From contig NW_027469604.1 in NCBI RefSeq assembly GCF_051020765.1, positions 1 through 64,000 on the forward strand: a stretch of DNA of 64,000 nucleotides, given 5' to 3'. Below are positions 25,040 through 37,800 of this stretch, one piece after another. Made by a program: the position numbers and the translations under genes. The notes beneath the pieces were generated by a model. It had not been told where the DNA came from. It did no database searches and saw only the letters and a list, made by a program, of their open reading frames with translations. The stretch is from Lasioglossum baleicum (taxonomy: Eukaryota > Arthropoda > Insecta > Hymenoptera > Halictidae). Position 1 is the stretch's first letter, and each line of letters begins with the position of its first letter.

Positions 25040-25660
25040 TCAGAGAAGCACGTTCGTACACATTTTGGTTACGGCTACATTAATATCATGTGTGAATTCG
25101 ATGATACAGGGAAAAGCGGTCCGAGAATGTGACCACCTTCCTTCAGATTGGAACAGCTAAGATAATGGTTTCTTTGAGAGTCGAACGGACAAGTCTGTAG
25201 CTTCAGCTATCCTGTGACTCGGAGAGTGACACGGTGTATTCCAGCAGGAAGTACGATCAACAGTTATTGCAATAAACGTCTTAATTCACGCAATGAATAT
25301 TAAAGTACAGAGTCAATCCGCGGAAGAACGTAACGTATTTGTATAGAGTCAAACTCTTTCCCGAAGGCCTAACATCCAGAGATGCTAACCCGCTGTATCG
25401 AGCGTATAACACCGTGTTCAGTGAAACGAATTGCACAACATTCTAATGGCGGGCACCATAACTTCATGTATGAATAACAAGATCGAGCGTCAAACCGTTA
25501 GAGAACGTTATCACCTTCCTTGAATGTCACACTTCTAAGTCAATTGCTGCACCTATCCCTTGATTCCGAGAGGCAATTCAAGTATTCCAGGAGTAAACGC
25601 GCTGAATGGTACAGGTTGAACGCTTGGTCTCAAACGGTTTGACGCTTTAATTTTCTATTC
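25040..25660. repeat. Duplicated segment containing joint J2, copy 1
   Basis: It shares with 31,970-32,600 many private variants, in order: GGCTACATTA, then ATCATGTGTGAATTCG, then GTGACCACCTTCCTT, then a partially re-duplicated stretch around GAACAGCT near 25,170-25,190, then a CGGAAG variant and AACGTATTTGTA, then CTAATGG, then ACCATAACTTCATGTATGAA, then AAACCGTTAGAGAACGTTAT, then GTCACACTTCTAAGT, then CCCTTGATTCCGAGAGGCAA, and the joint itself. To the left of 25,040 the similarity falls to the family average. Confidence 0.85.
25608..25630. other. Inversion joint J2, copy 1 (minus to plus)
   Basis: Minus sequence GCGCTGAATGGTACAGG (minus consensus GCTGAACAGTATTGG) passes into plus sequence GAACGCTTGGTCTCAAACGG (plus consensus AACGTTCTCAAACGG). 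The plus side resumes just after the palindrome. The partner joint near 32,540 has the same two ends and the same odd TTGGTCT word. Both copies are 20 unit lengths apart within rounding (about 6,923 bp). Confidence 0.85.
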
Positions 25661-28600
25661 AAGCCGAGAATTGGAGTGTCTATTGGCAGTACTGCTCAGC
25701 AGATTTACTCCAGGAATACCTGGATTGACTATCCCAATCTCTGGACTAGTGAAGCTATTGAGTTAGCCGTTCGAATCTCACAGAAGGCGGTAACCTTCTC
25801 GAATGGCTTGACGCTCGATCTTCATATTCATAATGAAATGAAGATCCCCGTAACTGAAATGAATACTAATTTCTTTCTCTGAACTGATGTTACACTCTCG
25901 ATACAGCCTGTTATTTTTATGGTGCGTATGATCTTCCGTAAAGCGTCTGACTTTATAGCAATTGGTAACGTTGTCCAAGGGTTTGACACTCGATTCAAAT
26001 ATGCAAACACTGAAGTATGGTGTCTATTACCAAAACTCTTCGCCGGGCTTACATCGTTTGACTCACGGAACCACAGGATATGTGAAGCTATTGACGCAGC
26101 CATTCGTATCTCGTACAAGCTGGCAATGTTCTTGGGCGGTTTGGCCCTCAATCTTCTAATTCATACATGAAATTATGGTGCCTTACACTGCTATGTTTGC
26201 TAATTTGTATCCCCAATCACGCAGCTATACTATCGATACGGCGGGCTAGCATCACGGAAGGTAAGGTATTCTGTAATCTGAATGACTTTATGCGAATTGG
26301 TAATGTTCTCCAACGATTTCATTCATTACATTAACATTCATGCCCTGAATGAATGTATCAATTGCCAATTGTACAGAACGGATTTACCCCAGCAATATCT
26401 GGTATGTCTCTCGGAAGCACAGGATATGTGAAGCTGTTGACTTAGCTGTTTCGTTATCATAGAAGGTAGTTACGGTCCCGAACTGATTTACACTTTACCT
26501 CCTAATTCATACTTGAATCTTAGATGCCGTAATTAAAATGTATACGATTGTGTTTCTCCAAACACGACGTTATACTCTCGTTATAGCGGGCTAGCTTTTC
26601 GGAGGATAAGGTCTTCGGTAAAACGTTTGCATTCATACCAATTAGTATCGTTCGCAAATGGCTTGACGCTTTATTTTAATATTCATACCGCGAAATAAGG
26701 TGTCTAATACCAATAATGTTCAGCAGATTTACTCCCGGGGTACCATGTTATCTCTCGAACCCACAGGATACGTCATATGTGCTATTTCATAATGAAGGGT
26801 GTAACGTTCTGGAACGGTTCTCCTCTCGATCTTCTCATTCATACATCTAATTATGGTCCCGGTCTCTAAAATATATAATAATTTGCTTCTCTGAACACGA
26901 AGGTATACTCTCGATACAGCGGGATAACTTCACGCAAGGTAAGGCCTTCGGTAAATAGTTTGAATGTATACAAATACGTAACGTTCTTCCACGGTTTGAC
27001 TCTCTACTTTATTATTCAAACCGTGAATTAAGGAGTCTATTGCAAATACTGTTCAGGGGATTTGCTCCCGGAATACCTGGTTTGACTCTCAGAATCACAG
27101 AATACGTGAAGCTATTAACATAGCCATTCGTCTTCCACAGAAGATGGCAATATTCTTGCGCGGCTAGAGCCGCTATCATCATATTCATAGTGAAATTAAG
27201 GAGCACGTTACAAAAATGTTTATTAATTTCTTCCTCTGAACTATAAGTTATACTCACGGTTCTGCAGGTAACCGCCTCCGAAGCTTGCGCTATCGGTGAA
27301 ATGTTTGACTCTATTCCTATAGGTAACGCTCTATAACGGTTTGACTGTCTGATACAATATTCACACTATGAATTACGGCGTCAATTGCCCATACTGTTCA
27401 GCGGATTCACTCCCGGAATACCTGACTTGACTATCGGAATCACAAGAGAAGGTGAAGTTATGGACTCAGGCGCTGAAGTCTCAAATAGGATGGTAACGAT
27501 CCCAAAAGGTTTGACACAAGATCTTCTAATTTGTCCATGAAGTTAAGGTGCCCGTCACTGAAATGGATAATAAATGTTTTTCAGTGAACACAGACTTATA
27601 CTCACAAAGAAGCAGGTGAGGTTCCAAGATGGTAAGGCCTCGGTAAAGTGTTCGACTTTATATCAATTGGCAAGGCTCTAAAACGGTATGACGATCTATT
27701 TTACTATCCGAGCCATCAATTAAGGTGTCTAGTGGAAATAATGTTGAGCGGATATGCTCCATCTACACCTGGTTTGGCTCTCCGAGTCACTGCATATTCA
27801 AAATTATTGACTTAGCATTTTTACTCTTGAAGGAGGTAGTATCGTCCTCGCACGGTTTGTCCCTCGATCGCCTTATTAATACGTGAAAATATGCTGTACG
27901 TCTTCCAAAATGTGTATTATTTTGTTCCGGTGAACACAACGCAAGGCAATCGCTACATTGAGATGGGTCCACGAAGGAAAAGCCTTCGGAGAAGTTTGAC
28001 TCTATGCCAATTCGTAATGTTCTATAACGGCCTGATTCTGCTCTTTGCTATTTATTCCTGGAGGTGGGCTGTATAACGAACGCCAATGCGGTACAGCGCA
28101 TTTATACACGGAATACCTCGTTAGACTCTCTGATTCACAGAATGTATTAAGCTATTGACTTAGCCGTTTGAATATCAAAGAAGTTGGTAACACTCTCGAA
28201 AGGTTTGACCCTATACCTGCTAATTCTTGCATGAAATTACGTTGCGCCGCACACAAGTGTATATTAATTTGTTTCTCTTAACATGAACCCATCCTCTCGA
28301 TATAGCGGGTTAACTTCTCGGAATGTGAGGCCTTCGCTATAAAGTTTGACTCTATATCAATATGTTACGTCCTTCAAAGGTTTGCCTCTGAACATCAATA
28401 TTTATACCATGAAATAGGGTGTACGATGCCAATACTGTACAGCGGATGTACCTGCCTTGACTTTCGGAATCACGTGACAGGTGAACCTATTAACTTAGCC
28501 GTTGGACACACAAACACGGAGGTAACGTTGTCGAATAGTGAAACCCTGCATCTTCTTATTCATCCATGAAACTAAGATGCCCCTGACAAAATTGTGTATA

Positions 28601-30090
28601 AATTTGCGTCTCTCAACACGAAGTGATACTCTTGATACAGCTTGATAGTTTCTCGGAAGGTAAGGTATGTGGTAAAGTGTATGACGTTATACCAATTGGT
28701 ATCGCTCTCAAACTGCTTGACGCTCTGCTTCAATATACAACCCGTGAATTAAGGTTTTTATTGCCAATACTTATTAATACGCAGTTATTCTCGGAATATC
28801 GCGTTTGACTTTCAGTATCACAGGATAGGTGAAGCTGTTGGCGTAGCTGTGCGACTCTCAAAGAAGCTGGTTACCTTCTCGAAAGGTTTGATAGCCGATC
28901 ATCTAAGTCATACATGACATTCAGTTGCCCGTCACGGAAATGTGTTCGTATTTGTTTCACTGAGCACGAAATTATACTCTAGATACAGGGGGTTTGGTTC
29001 TGGAAATGCAAGGTCTGCGGTAAAATGTTTAACTTTATACCAATCGGGAACTTTCCCAAACTGTTTCACGCTTTACTTTAATATTCAAACCGTGAATTAA
29101 TGTGTATGTTGCCAATACATTTCAGCAGATTCACACCCGGAATACCTGGTTTGACTGTCGAAATCTAGGGATAGCTGAAGCTATTGACTTATACCTTCGA
29201 ATCTGAAAAATGGTGGTAACGTTCACGAACGATTTGACCGCCGGTCACCTAATTGCTGCAAGAAGTTAATCTGTCCGGCACTAAGATGCATAATAAATTG
29301 TTTCTCTGAGCACGAAGTTATGCTCTCAACACAGCGGGGCAGCTTCTAGGAAGGATAGGCATTCAGTAAAAATTTGACTCTATAGCAGTAGGTTGCGATC
29401 TACAATGGGTTTACGGCCTGCTTTAATATTCAAACCGTAAATCGAGGTGTCTCTTGCCAATGGCGTACAGTGCATTTTCTCCCGCAATATCTGGTATGAC
29501 ATTCGGAGTCACGGGATATGTGTAGCCATTTACATAGGCGTTCGTTTCTCTCATAAGTTGACAACTTCCTCGAACGGTTTTGCCCCCGAATATTATACTG
29601 TTTCATGAAAATAACGTATCCGTCTGCTAAAATGGCTGCTAATTTTTCCAAGTGAGCACTAAGCATGATACTGGCTACTGCGGGTTAGGTTCGTGGAAGG
29701 TATGGTATTCGGTAAAAAGTATGACTTTATACCAATTGGTTATGTTCACCAACGAATTGACTCTATAGTTTAATATTCAAACCGTGAATTCAGGTGTCTA
29801 TTGTCAATTCTGTTCAGCGGACTTAGTCCTAGAATTCCAGGCTTGCCTCTCGGAATCAGAACTATAAGTGAAGCTGTTGACGTAGCCGATAGGCTCATAA
29901 GGAAGGTTGTAACAATCTCGTACGGTTTGACACATCGACCTTCTAATTCATACTTGAAATTAGGTTTCTCGTCACTAAAATGGAAACTAATTTGCTTCTC
30001 GAGACACGAAGTTATACTCTCGATATAGTGGGTCAGATTCTTGGACGTTAAGACCATCGGTAAATAGTTTGACTTGCTACCGAACGGTAT
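25617..30090 (+). repeat. Array block 5, plus orientation
   Basis: About 12.9 units. It includes copies with TTCATAATGAAAT or TTCATAGTGAAAT in place of TTCATACATGAAAT (near 25,823 and 27,185), a variant also seen near 33,231, 48,495 and 51,225. A variant ACTAAGC-type half B lies near 29,595-29,745. No other content is seen. Confidence 0.9.
28690..28701. repeat. 12-bp palindrome TACCAATTGGTA (example in plus block)
   Basis: TACCAATTGGTA is its own reverse complement. Here the flanking A and T extend it to 14 bp. The core ACCAATTGG is the consensus at this point of half B, so near-perfect copies recur about once per 346 bp in both orientations. Other exact copies are at 31,879-31,890, 39,735-39,746 and 45,174-45,185. 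Its role is unknown. A dimeric DNA-binding protein site or a small cruciform-prone dyad are possibilities only. Confidence 0.85.
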
Positions 30091-30100
30091 CTTTGAATCT
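30078..30100. other. Orientation switch, plus to minus
   Basis: Plus sequence TTTGACTTGCTACCGAACGG (plus consensus TTTGACTTTATACCAATTGG) ends inside the diverged palindrome. After about ten ambiguous bases the minus sequence CTTAACTCACGGTATGAA (minus consensus CTTAATTCACGGTTTGAA) begins. The breakpoint is in or immediately beside the palindrome. Confidence 0.8.
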
Positions 30101-32540
30101 TAACTCACGGTATGAATATTATAGAACAGACTCAAACCGTTGGAGAACGTTACCAATTACTATAACGTCATATTCCATATCGGATACCTTACCTTTCGAG
30201 ATAATAACCAGCTGTATCGTGGGTATAACTTCGGGTTCAGGGAAAGAAATTAGAGGACATTTTATCAGGCGGACACCTTAATTCTATGTATGAATTAGAA
30301 GATCGGGGGTCGATCCGTTCCAGATTGTTACCAATTTCTTTGAGTGTAGTACGGCTGAGTCAATAGCATCACCTAGAATTGCACTTCCGAGAGTCATGCC
30401 TGGTATGCCAGGAGTAAGTGTGCTGAACATTATTAGCAATAGACATCTTTGTTCTCGGTATGAATATTAATGTAGCACGACAAACCATATGAGAACGTTA
30501 CCTATTGGCTTAGCGTCATACTCTTTACGGTATTCCTTGTCTTCCGAGAAGATAAGGCGCTGTATCGTGGATTTAATGTCCTGCTCAGAGTAACAAATAA
30601 ATATACATTTTAGTGACCGCCACCGCAAATTCATTTATGAGTAAGAAGATCGAGAGTCAACCATTTCAAGAACGTTATCACCTTCTCTCAACGTCGAACG
30701 GCTGAGACCAACGCTTCAGCTGCACATGTACTTCCGAGAGCCACACCACGTATTTCAGGAGAATGTCCGCTGTATACTATTGGCAGTTAACACCTTGATT
30801 CGCGGGTTGATTATTAAGTTAGAGCGAGTACCCGTTGGAGTATGTCACCAGCTTGTATAATGTCAAACGTTGTACATAACACCTTACACTCCGTGAACCT
30901 AATCATCTGTCTCGACGGTATAAATTCGTGTTCAGAGATACAAATTAGCATACAACTTAGTGACGAGCACCGTAATTGCATGCACGAATTAGATGATCTA
31001 GTGTCTAACCATTCGAAAACGTTACCACCTTTTTTGAGTGTCGCATAGCTATTGCAATATCTTCACGTATCCTGCGATTCCCAGATTGAACCAGCTATTC
31101 CAAGCGTAAATACGCTGAGCAGTATTGGCAATAGACCCCTTCATGCACGGTTTAAATATGAAAGCTGACCGCCAGACCGTTGTAGAACGTTTTCTATTGG
31201 TATAGAGTCAACCGCTTTACCAAAGGCTGTAGCTTCCGCGAAACTCCCTCGCTTCACCGAGAATATAACTTCGTATTCTGTGGATGAAATTAGTAAACAT
31301 TTTAGTCACGTCGACCTTAATTTCAGTGTGAATAGGATAACCAAGTGTCACACTTCTCGAGAAAGTTACCACCTCCGTTGATATCCAAACGGCTATGCCA
31401 ATAGCTTCAAACATTCTGTGATTCAAAAAGTTAAACGAGGTATTCAGGGAAGAAATGCGCTTTACAGCGCTGGAAATAGATACCTTATTTCGCGGATTGA
31501 ATATTAAAATAGAGCGTTACACGGCGTGAGAACGTTACAATCGCTATAAAGACAATCGCTTTTCCGAATGCCTTAATGTTCCAGATGCTAGCCCGATGTA
31601 TCGAGAGCTTAGCTTCATGATTAGAGAAACACATTATTATACAATTTTGGGACGGCACCATATATTCCCGTAAGACTCAGAATATCCATTGCAAAACCGA
31701 TCGAGAACGTTACCAACCACTTTGAGAGTCGTCCAGTTAGGTCAGTAGCTTCACCAATGCTGTGATTCCGAGAGTCAAATCAGGTAATCCGGGAGTAAAT
31801 CGCTGAAGATTGTTGGCAACTGACATCATAATTCACGGTATGAATATCAAAGTATTGTGTCAAGCCGTTTGAGAATGTTACCAATTGGTATAACGTCATA
31901 CTCTTCTCCGCATACCTTACCTGCCGAGAACATAACCCGCTGACCGAGAATATAACTTCATGTTTAGAGAAGCAAGTTCATATACATCTTGGTGACGGCT
32001 ACATTAGTATCATGTGTGAATTCGCTGATCCAGGGAAAAACTGTGCGAACATGTGACCACCTTCCTTGATACTGGAACAGCTGGCAGAATAGCTTCTATG
32101 AGGTTCGTACGGACAACAGTAGCATCAGCTATCTTGTGACTCCGAGAGTAACACCGTGTACTCCATCAGTAAATACGCTCAACAGTTATGGCAATTGACA
32201 CCTTAATTCTCGCTATGAATATTACAGTAGAGAGTCGAACCGCGGAAGTACGCAACGTATTTGTACAGAGTCAAACTCTTTCCCTAAGGCCTAACCTCCA
32301 CAGATTATAACCGGCTGCATCAAGCGTATAACACTGTGTTTAGTGCAACAAATTACTCTACGTTCTAATGGAGGGCACCATAACTTCATGTATGAATAAG
32401 AAGATCGAGCGTCAAACCGTTAGAGAACGTTATCAACTTCCTGGAATGTCACACTTCTAAGTTAATTGCTGCACCTCTCCCTTGATTCCGAGAGGCAATT
32501 CAGCAATTTCAGTAGTAAATGCGCTGAAAGGTATAGGCAT
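30091..32540 (-). repeat. Array block 6, minus orientation
   Basis: About 7.1 units. Copies carrying the GTCATACTC-type segment next to the palindrome lie near 30,170, 30,510 and 31,890, spacings close to one and four units. The right end belongs to the duplicated segment 31,970-32,600. Confidence 0.9.
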
Positions 32541-32600
32541 AACGGTTGGTCTGAAACGGTTTGACGCTACACTTTTCTATTCAAACCGTGAATTAGCATG
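31970..32600. repeat. Duplicated segment containing joint J2, copy 2
   Basis: Partner of 25,040-25,660, with the same private variants in the same order, the same roughly 50-bp irregularity after GAACAGCT, and the same inversion joint. On the plus side the similarity ends at about 32,606, where this copy jumps from GAATTAGCATGTCAATTAG to GTAGTTACACTCTCGATAC. That jump loses roughly 205 bp against the consensus, so either the duplication ended there or a later deletion trimmed it. Confidence 0.85.
32531..32552. other. Inversion joint J2, copy 2 (minus to plus)
   Basis: GCTGAAAGGTATAGGCAT (minus) runs directly into AACGGTTGGTCTGAAACGG (plus). The joint is the same to within a few bases as at 25,617. 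Sharing both arms and the odd TTGGTCT spacer makes independent origin unlikely. Confidence 0.85.
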
Positions 32601-35600
32601 TCAATTAGCTGTAGTTACACTCTCGATACAGCGGGTTAAGTTATTGGACGGTCTTCACTAAAACTTTTGACTTTATACAAATTGGTAACGTTCTCGAAAG
32701 CTTAGACTGTGTACTTTAATATTCAAACCGTGAATTAAGTTGTCCGCTGTCTATAGTGTACAGCGGATTGACTCCCGGAATACCTGGTTAGGCTATCGGA
32801 ATTGCAGGATAGGTGAAGCTATTGACTTAGCCGCTCGTCTCTCACTGAAGGTGGCAACGTCCTCGAACGGTTTGAACATCGATCTTTTATTTCATAAAGG
32901 AATTTATGATGACGTCACTAAATTCTATACTACTGTGTTTGCCTACACACTCAGCTATACTCTCGACACGGCGAGATTGCTTGTCCTAAGGTAAGGCCAT
33001 CCGTAGAGTGTTAGTCTTTATACAAATTGGCAATGGTCTCAAGCGGTTTGACGCTCTGATTTACAGATCAAAACGTGAAATAAGGTGTCTATTGGCAATC
33101 ATGATCAGCTGAATTACTCCAGGAATAGCTGGTTTGCCTCTCCGCATTATGGTATAGGTGAAACTATTGACTTAGCCGATCGTCTCTTAATGAAGATGGT
33201 AACATTCGCGAACTGCTTGACACCCGATATTCTTATTCATAATGAAATTAAGGATCCTGTTACTAGAATGTTTACTAATTTGATCATCTGAACACGAAGT
33301 TATACTCTCGATACGGCGGGTTTGCTTCTCAGTAGGTAGGGCTATCGGTAAAGTGTTTGATTCCATACATATGGATAGCGTTCTATAACGGTTTCACGGG
33401 CTGCTATTGTATTCCAACCGAGTATTACGGTGCCTATTGCCAATACTGTTCAGCAGATTTACTCCAGGCTCACCTGCGATGATTTTAAGAAGCACAGGAT
33501 ATGTGAAGCTATTGACATAGCCGTTCAATTTTCAAAGAAGGTGGTAGCGTTTCCGAACGGCATGACTGTCGATTATTCTATTAATACATGAATACAGCGC
33601 TTCCGTCTGGTAAAATGACTACTAATTTGTTTCCGTGGTCACTAAACATAACACTCGCTACAGCGGGTTACATAATTGGAAGGTAAGGCCATCGGTAAAA
33701 TAATTCACTCCATACCAATTTTGTAATGCTATCAAACGGTTTGACGCTCTACTCTAATATTCAAATCAAGAAATATGGGGTCCATTGCCAATACCTACCA
33801 ACGGCTTCACTCCCTATTACCTTAGCGTCTCGATTCCCAAAGAAGGTGGTACCTTTATCTAACGGTGTAACCCTCGATTTAGATACTAATACACGAAAAT
33901 GTGCTGTACGGATGCAAAAGTAAGGCACTCGCTACAGCGGTTGAGGTTCTCTTATTGTCTGGTATTCTGTAAGAATACTGCCTATATACGAATAGGTAAA
34001 TTTCTCCGACGGTTTGAGTCATTACTTTAATATTCATACCCTGAATAAAGGTGAATATTGCAAAACTGTTGCGCGGACTTACTCGTGGGATTCTGTGTTA
34101 GTCTCTCCGAATCACAGGATATGTGAAGCAATTGACTTAGCCGTTCAACTCTCAGCGAACGTGATAAAGCTCTGGACCGGATTGACACCGGATCTTCTAA
34201 TTCATGTACGAAATTATGGTGTCCGTAACAAAAATATAAGCAAATGTGTTTCCCTCAATACGTAGCTATGCTCCTGATACGGCGCGATAGCTTCTCGGAG
34301 GGGAGAGTTTTCAGTATCAGGTTTGACGCCATGCGAGTAGGTAACGTTCTTCTACGGTTTGCCGATCTGCTTTAGCATTCATACCGTGAACTAAGGAGTA
34401 TATTCTACTTCCGGAATACCTGGTGTGACTGTCGGAATCACAGTATGGGTGAAGCCATTGACTTTGTCCATCGACACGCTAAGACGGTGGTATCGTTCTC
34501 TATCGACATTGACTCTCGATCTTCTATATAATACATGAAATTATGGTGCCTGTCACTCAGATTTAGAATAATTTGTTTCCCTGTACACGATGTTATGCTC
34601 TCGATGCAGCGGGTTAGTTTCTCGTATGGCCAGGTCTTCGGAACAAAGTTTGACTTTATACCACCTTGTAACGTTCGCATGCGGTTTCACGCACAACTTT
34701 AACATTCAGTCCGTCAATTATGGTATTTAGGGCCAAAATTGTTCCGCGGAATTAAACCCGGCATACCTGGTTTGTCCTTCGGAATCACATGATAGGTGAG
34801 GCTGTTGACTTTGACCTTCGGCTCTCAAGGAAGGCGGTACCGTTCACGAACGGTCTGACTCCCGATTATGCAATTCATGTATGGAAATAAGGTGTGCTTC
34901 TGCTAAAGTGATTACAAACTTCATTCCGAGTACAGCAAGCAAGGCACTGCCGACAGCGGTTTACGTTTTTGGTGGGTAACACCTTCGGCAAAAGGTTTTA
35001 GTCCATACCAATATGTGACGTCCTACAACGGATTGACTAGGTACTTTGTAACTTGAACCGTGAGTTAAGGTGTCTAATGCTAATACTGTATAATGGATTT
35101 ACTCCCGGATTAACTAGTTTCGCTTTCGTAATCACAGGAAAGGTGAAGCTATTGACTTAGCCGTCCGTCTCCCGTAGAAGGTGGTAACGTTATCCACCTG
35201 TTAGACACTCGAACTTCTGATGCATACATGATGTTAAGGTGTTCGCCACTAAAATGAAGACTATACTCTTCTCCTGATCACGGAGTTATACTTTCGAATC
35301 AGTGAGTTGGTTTCTCCGTAAGTAAGGCCATCTATAATGTGCTTGACATTATTCCAATTGGCAATGTTCGCAGACGTATTGACGCTCTTCTTTACCATTC
35401 AAACCGTGATGTGATGTGTTTATTGGCAATATATCTAGCGGATTCACTCCATCAATACCTGGTTTGACTCTCCGAATCATGGGGTAGGTGAAGCGATTGG
35501 CTTAGCCGTTCGAATCTCACAGATGGCGGCAACGTTCTCCAGTGGTTTCGCCATGAATTTTCAAATTCGTACATGAAGTTAGGGTGCCCCACAATAAAAT

Positions 35601-37164
35601 TTAGACTGATTCGTCTCTGTGAACACGATGTTATGCTCTAGATCCGGCGGGTTAGTTTTTCAGAGGGTAAGGTCTTCGGAAAAAGGATTGACTTTACAGC
35701 AATTGGTATCGTTTTTAATAGAAATGACGCTCTTCTTTAACATGAATACCGTAAGTTATGGTGCCTAATACCAATACTATTCAGCGGATTTACTCCCAGA
35801 ATTGCTGATTTCATTCTCGTATTCGCAGAATAGGTGAAGCTCTTGACGTAGCCGTTCGTCTCTCACAGAAGGCGACATCGTTCTCGAACAGTTTGGTCCG
35901 CGATCTTCTAATTTATGCGTGAAGTTAAGGTGCCCGTAATTGAAATGTATACTAATGTGTATCACTAAATAAGTAGCAATGCTTTCGATATGGCGGGTTA
36001 GCTCCTCGGGCGGTGAGGCATTCGGCAAGTCGTATGACTTTATAGCAATTAGTAACGTACTCACACAGTGTGACGTTCTATTTTAACATTCACTCCGCGG
36101 ATCAATGTATCCATTGCCAGTACTCTTCAGCGTATTTACGCCAGGAACAACTTGTTTGACTCCCGGAATCATCGGGTATGTGAAGCTAATAACTAAGGCA
36201 GTCGATTCGCAAAGATAGTGAAAACGTTCTCGAACAGTTTGACCATCGTCCTTGTGATCCATAGATGAAACTATGTTACCCGTTAGTAAAATTTATACTA
36301 TTATGCTTCGCTGTCCATGAGGTTATACTCTCGATACAGCGGGATACTTTCTCGGAAGGCACGGCCTTCGGTGAAATGGTAGTCTCGGTACCAATAGATA
36401 AATTGTACATCTGTGTGACCCTGTACTTTAATATTAATACAGGGAAGATTGGTGTTAATGCCGATGCTGAAGAGCGAATTTACTCCAAGTTTACCTTCTT
36501 TGACTCTCGGAATCACGGGATAGGTGAGGCCATTGACTTAGCCGTTCGACTGCCAAAGATGGTGGTAACGTTCTCGAACAGTTTGAACCCCGATTTTGCT
36601 ATTCCAACAATGAAGATAAAGTGTCCGTCTGCTAAAATGTCTACTAATTCCTATCCGTGAACTACAAGCAATGCACTCCCTACACCGTGTTGAGCATCTC
36701 GGAAGGATAGGCCTTCGGTAAAGGATTGGACTATATACGAATAGGTAACGTTCTACAATGATTTGACGTGTGACATTAAAATACAAACCGTTAATTAATG
36801 TGTCTACTGGCAATACCTTTCAGCGGCCGTACTCCTGGAATGGCTTGTTTGCCACTTGTAATTCCAAGATAGTTTGAGCTACTGACTGACCCGTTCGACT
36901 CTCGAGGAATGTGCTCACATTTCCGAACGGTTTGATGCTCGATCTCCAAATTCATACATGAAGCTAACGAGGCCGTCACTGAAATGAATTCTAATTTCAT
37001 TCTCAGAACACATACTTATTCTCTGGATAAAGGCGCTAAGGATCGCGGAAGGTAAGGCCTCGGGTAAAACGTTTGTCTTTATAGCAATAAGTAACGTTCT
37101 CAAACTGTTTGATTTTCTACTTTGCTATTTAAACCGTGAATTAAGGTGTCTATTGGCAATAGAC
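32541..37164 (+). repeat. Array block 7, plus orientation, with internal deletions
   Basis: About 13.4 unit lengths. Shortened copies: about 32,606 (roughly 205 bp lost), about 33,915-33,922 (about 35 bp lost, jump into AAGGCACTCGCTACAGCGG) and about 34,402-34,410 (about 30 bp lost before CTTCCGGAATACC). The block ends at joint J1 copy 2. Confidence 0.88.
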
Positions 37165-37178
37165 TTCCAGAAAGTTAC
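37155..37178. other. Inversion joint J1, copy 2 (plus to minus)
   Basis: Plus TCTATTGGCAATAGA passes into minus CTTCCAGAAAGTTACCACC. Downstream, the minus arm carries CCTATAGTTGTGATTCCGGG and GAGTCAAGTCTGG, matching the private variants of the copies at 16,328 and 52,823. The close match covers at least about 100 bp on the minus side and the last plus-side word; beyond that the copies diverge. Confidence 0.85.
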
Positions 37179-37740
37179 CACCTTCTTTGAGAGTCGAGTG
37201 GCTGAGTCAATAGCTTCACCTATAGTTGTGATTCCGGGAGTCAAGTCTGGTATTACCGGAGTAAATCTGCTGAACAGTATTGGCACTAGACACTCCAATT
37301 CGCGGTATAAATTTTGAAACATAGAGTCAAACCGCAGTAGTACGTCACCTATTGGTATTGAGACAAACTTCTTGCCGAAGACCTCACCTGCGGAAAAGCT
37401 AACCCGCTGCACCGAGAGTATAGCTTCCTGTTACGAGGGATGGATTAGAATACATTTTAGAAACTGGCACCATGATTTCACGTATGAATTAGATGATCGT
37501 TAGTCAAATCGATCAAGAACGTTACCACCCGCTTCGAGTGTCGAACGGATAAGCCAATAGCCCCACCTATCCTGTAATACTGAGGGTCATACCAGGTATT
37601 CCGTGAGTAAATGCGCTGAACAGTATTAGCAATTGGCACCATAATTCACGGTTATAATATTAAAATCGAGCATCACAACGTTTGAGAACGCTACCAATTT
37701 GTATTGAGTCAAACCTTTACCGAAATCCTTACCTGCCTTT

Positions 37741-37800
37741 AATCTAACCCGTTGTATCGAGAGTATATACTCCGAGAGGCCAAGCATATATTCCGTGAGT
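37741..37800 (-). repeat. Half-unit deletion at homeologous sites
   Basis: The sequence passes from TATCGAGAGTATA (half B) straight to CTCCGAGAGGCCAAG (half A, consensus TTCCGAGAGTCAAAC) at about 37,768-37,775. The two joined points are the corresponding CGAGAGT words of the two halves, so one half-unit (about 173-180 bp) is missing. This is what unequal exchange between the two related halves would give. Confidence 0.75.

Larger units (their letters stand above)
16328..25616 (-). repeat. Array block 4, minus orientation
   Basis: About 26.8 unit lengths, the longest block. It contains a roughly 100-bp local tandem duplication near 17,170-17,350, a cluster of variant half-B copies at 18,540-20,700, two shortened copies near 24,068 and 24,128, and at its right end the duplicated segment 25,040-25,660. 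The rest is ordinary repeat. No gene is seen. Confidence 0.9.

Noticed and set aside
25170..25200. Possible small unique insert after GAACAGCT
   Set aside because: It reads as a partial re-duplication of the CTTTGAGAGTCGAACGG stretch of the same unit, and is shared with the partner segment near 32,090.
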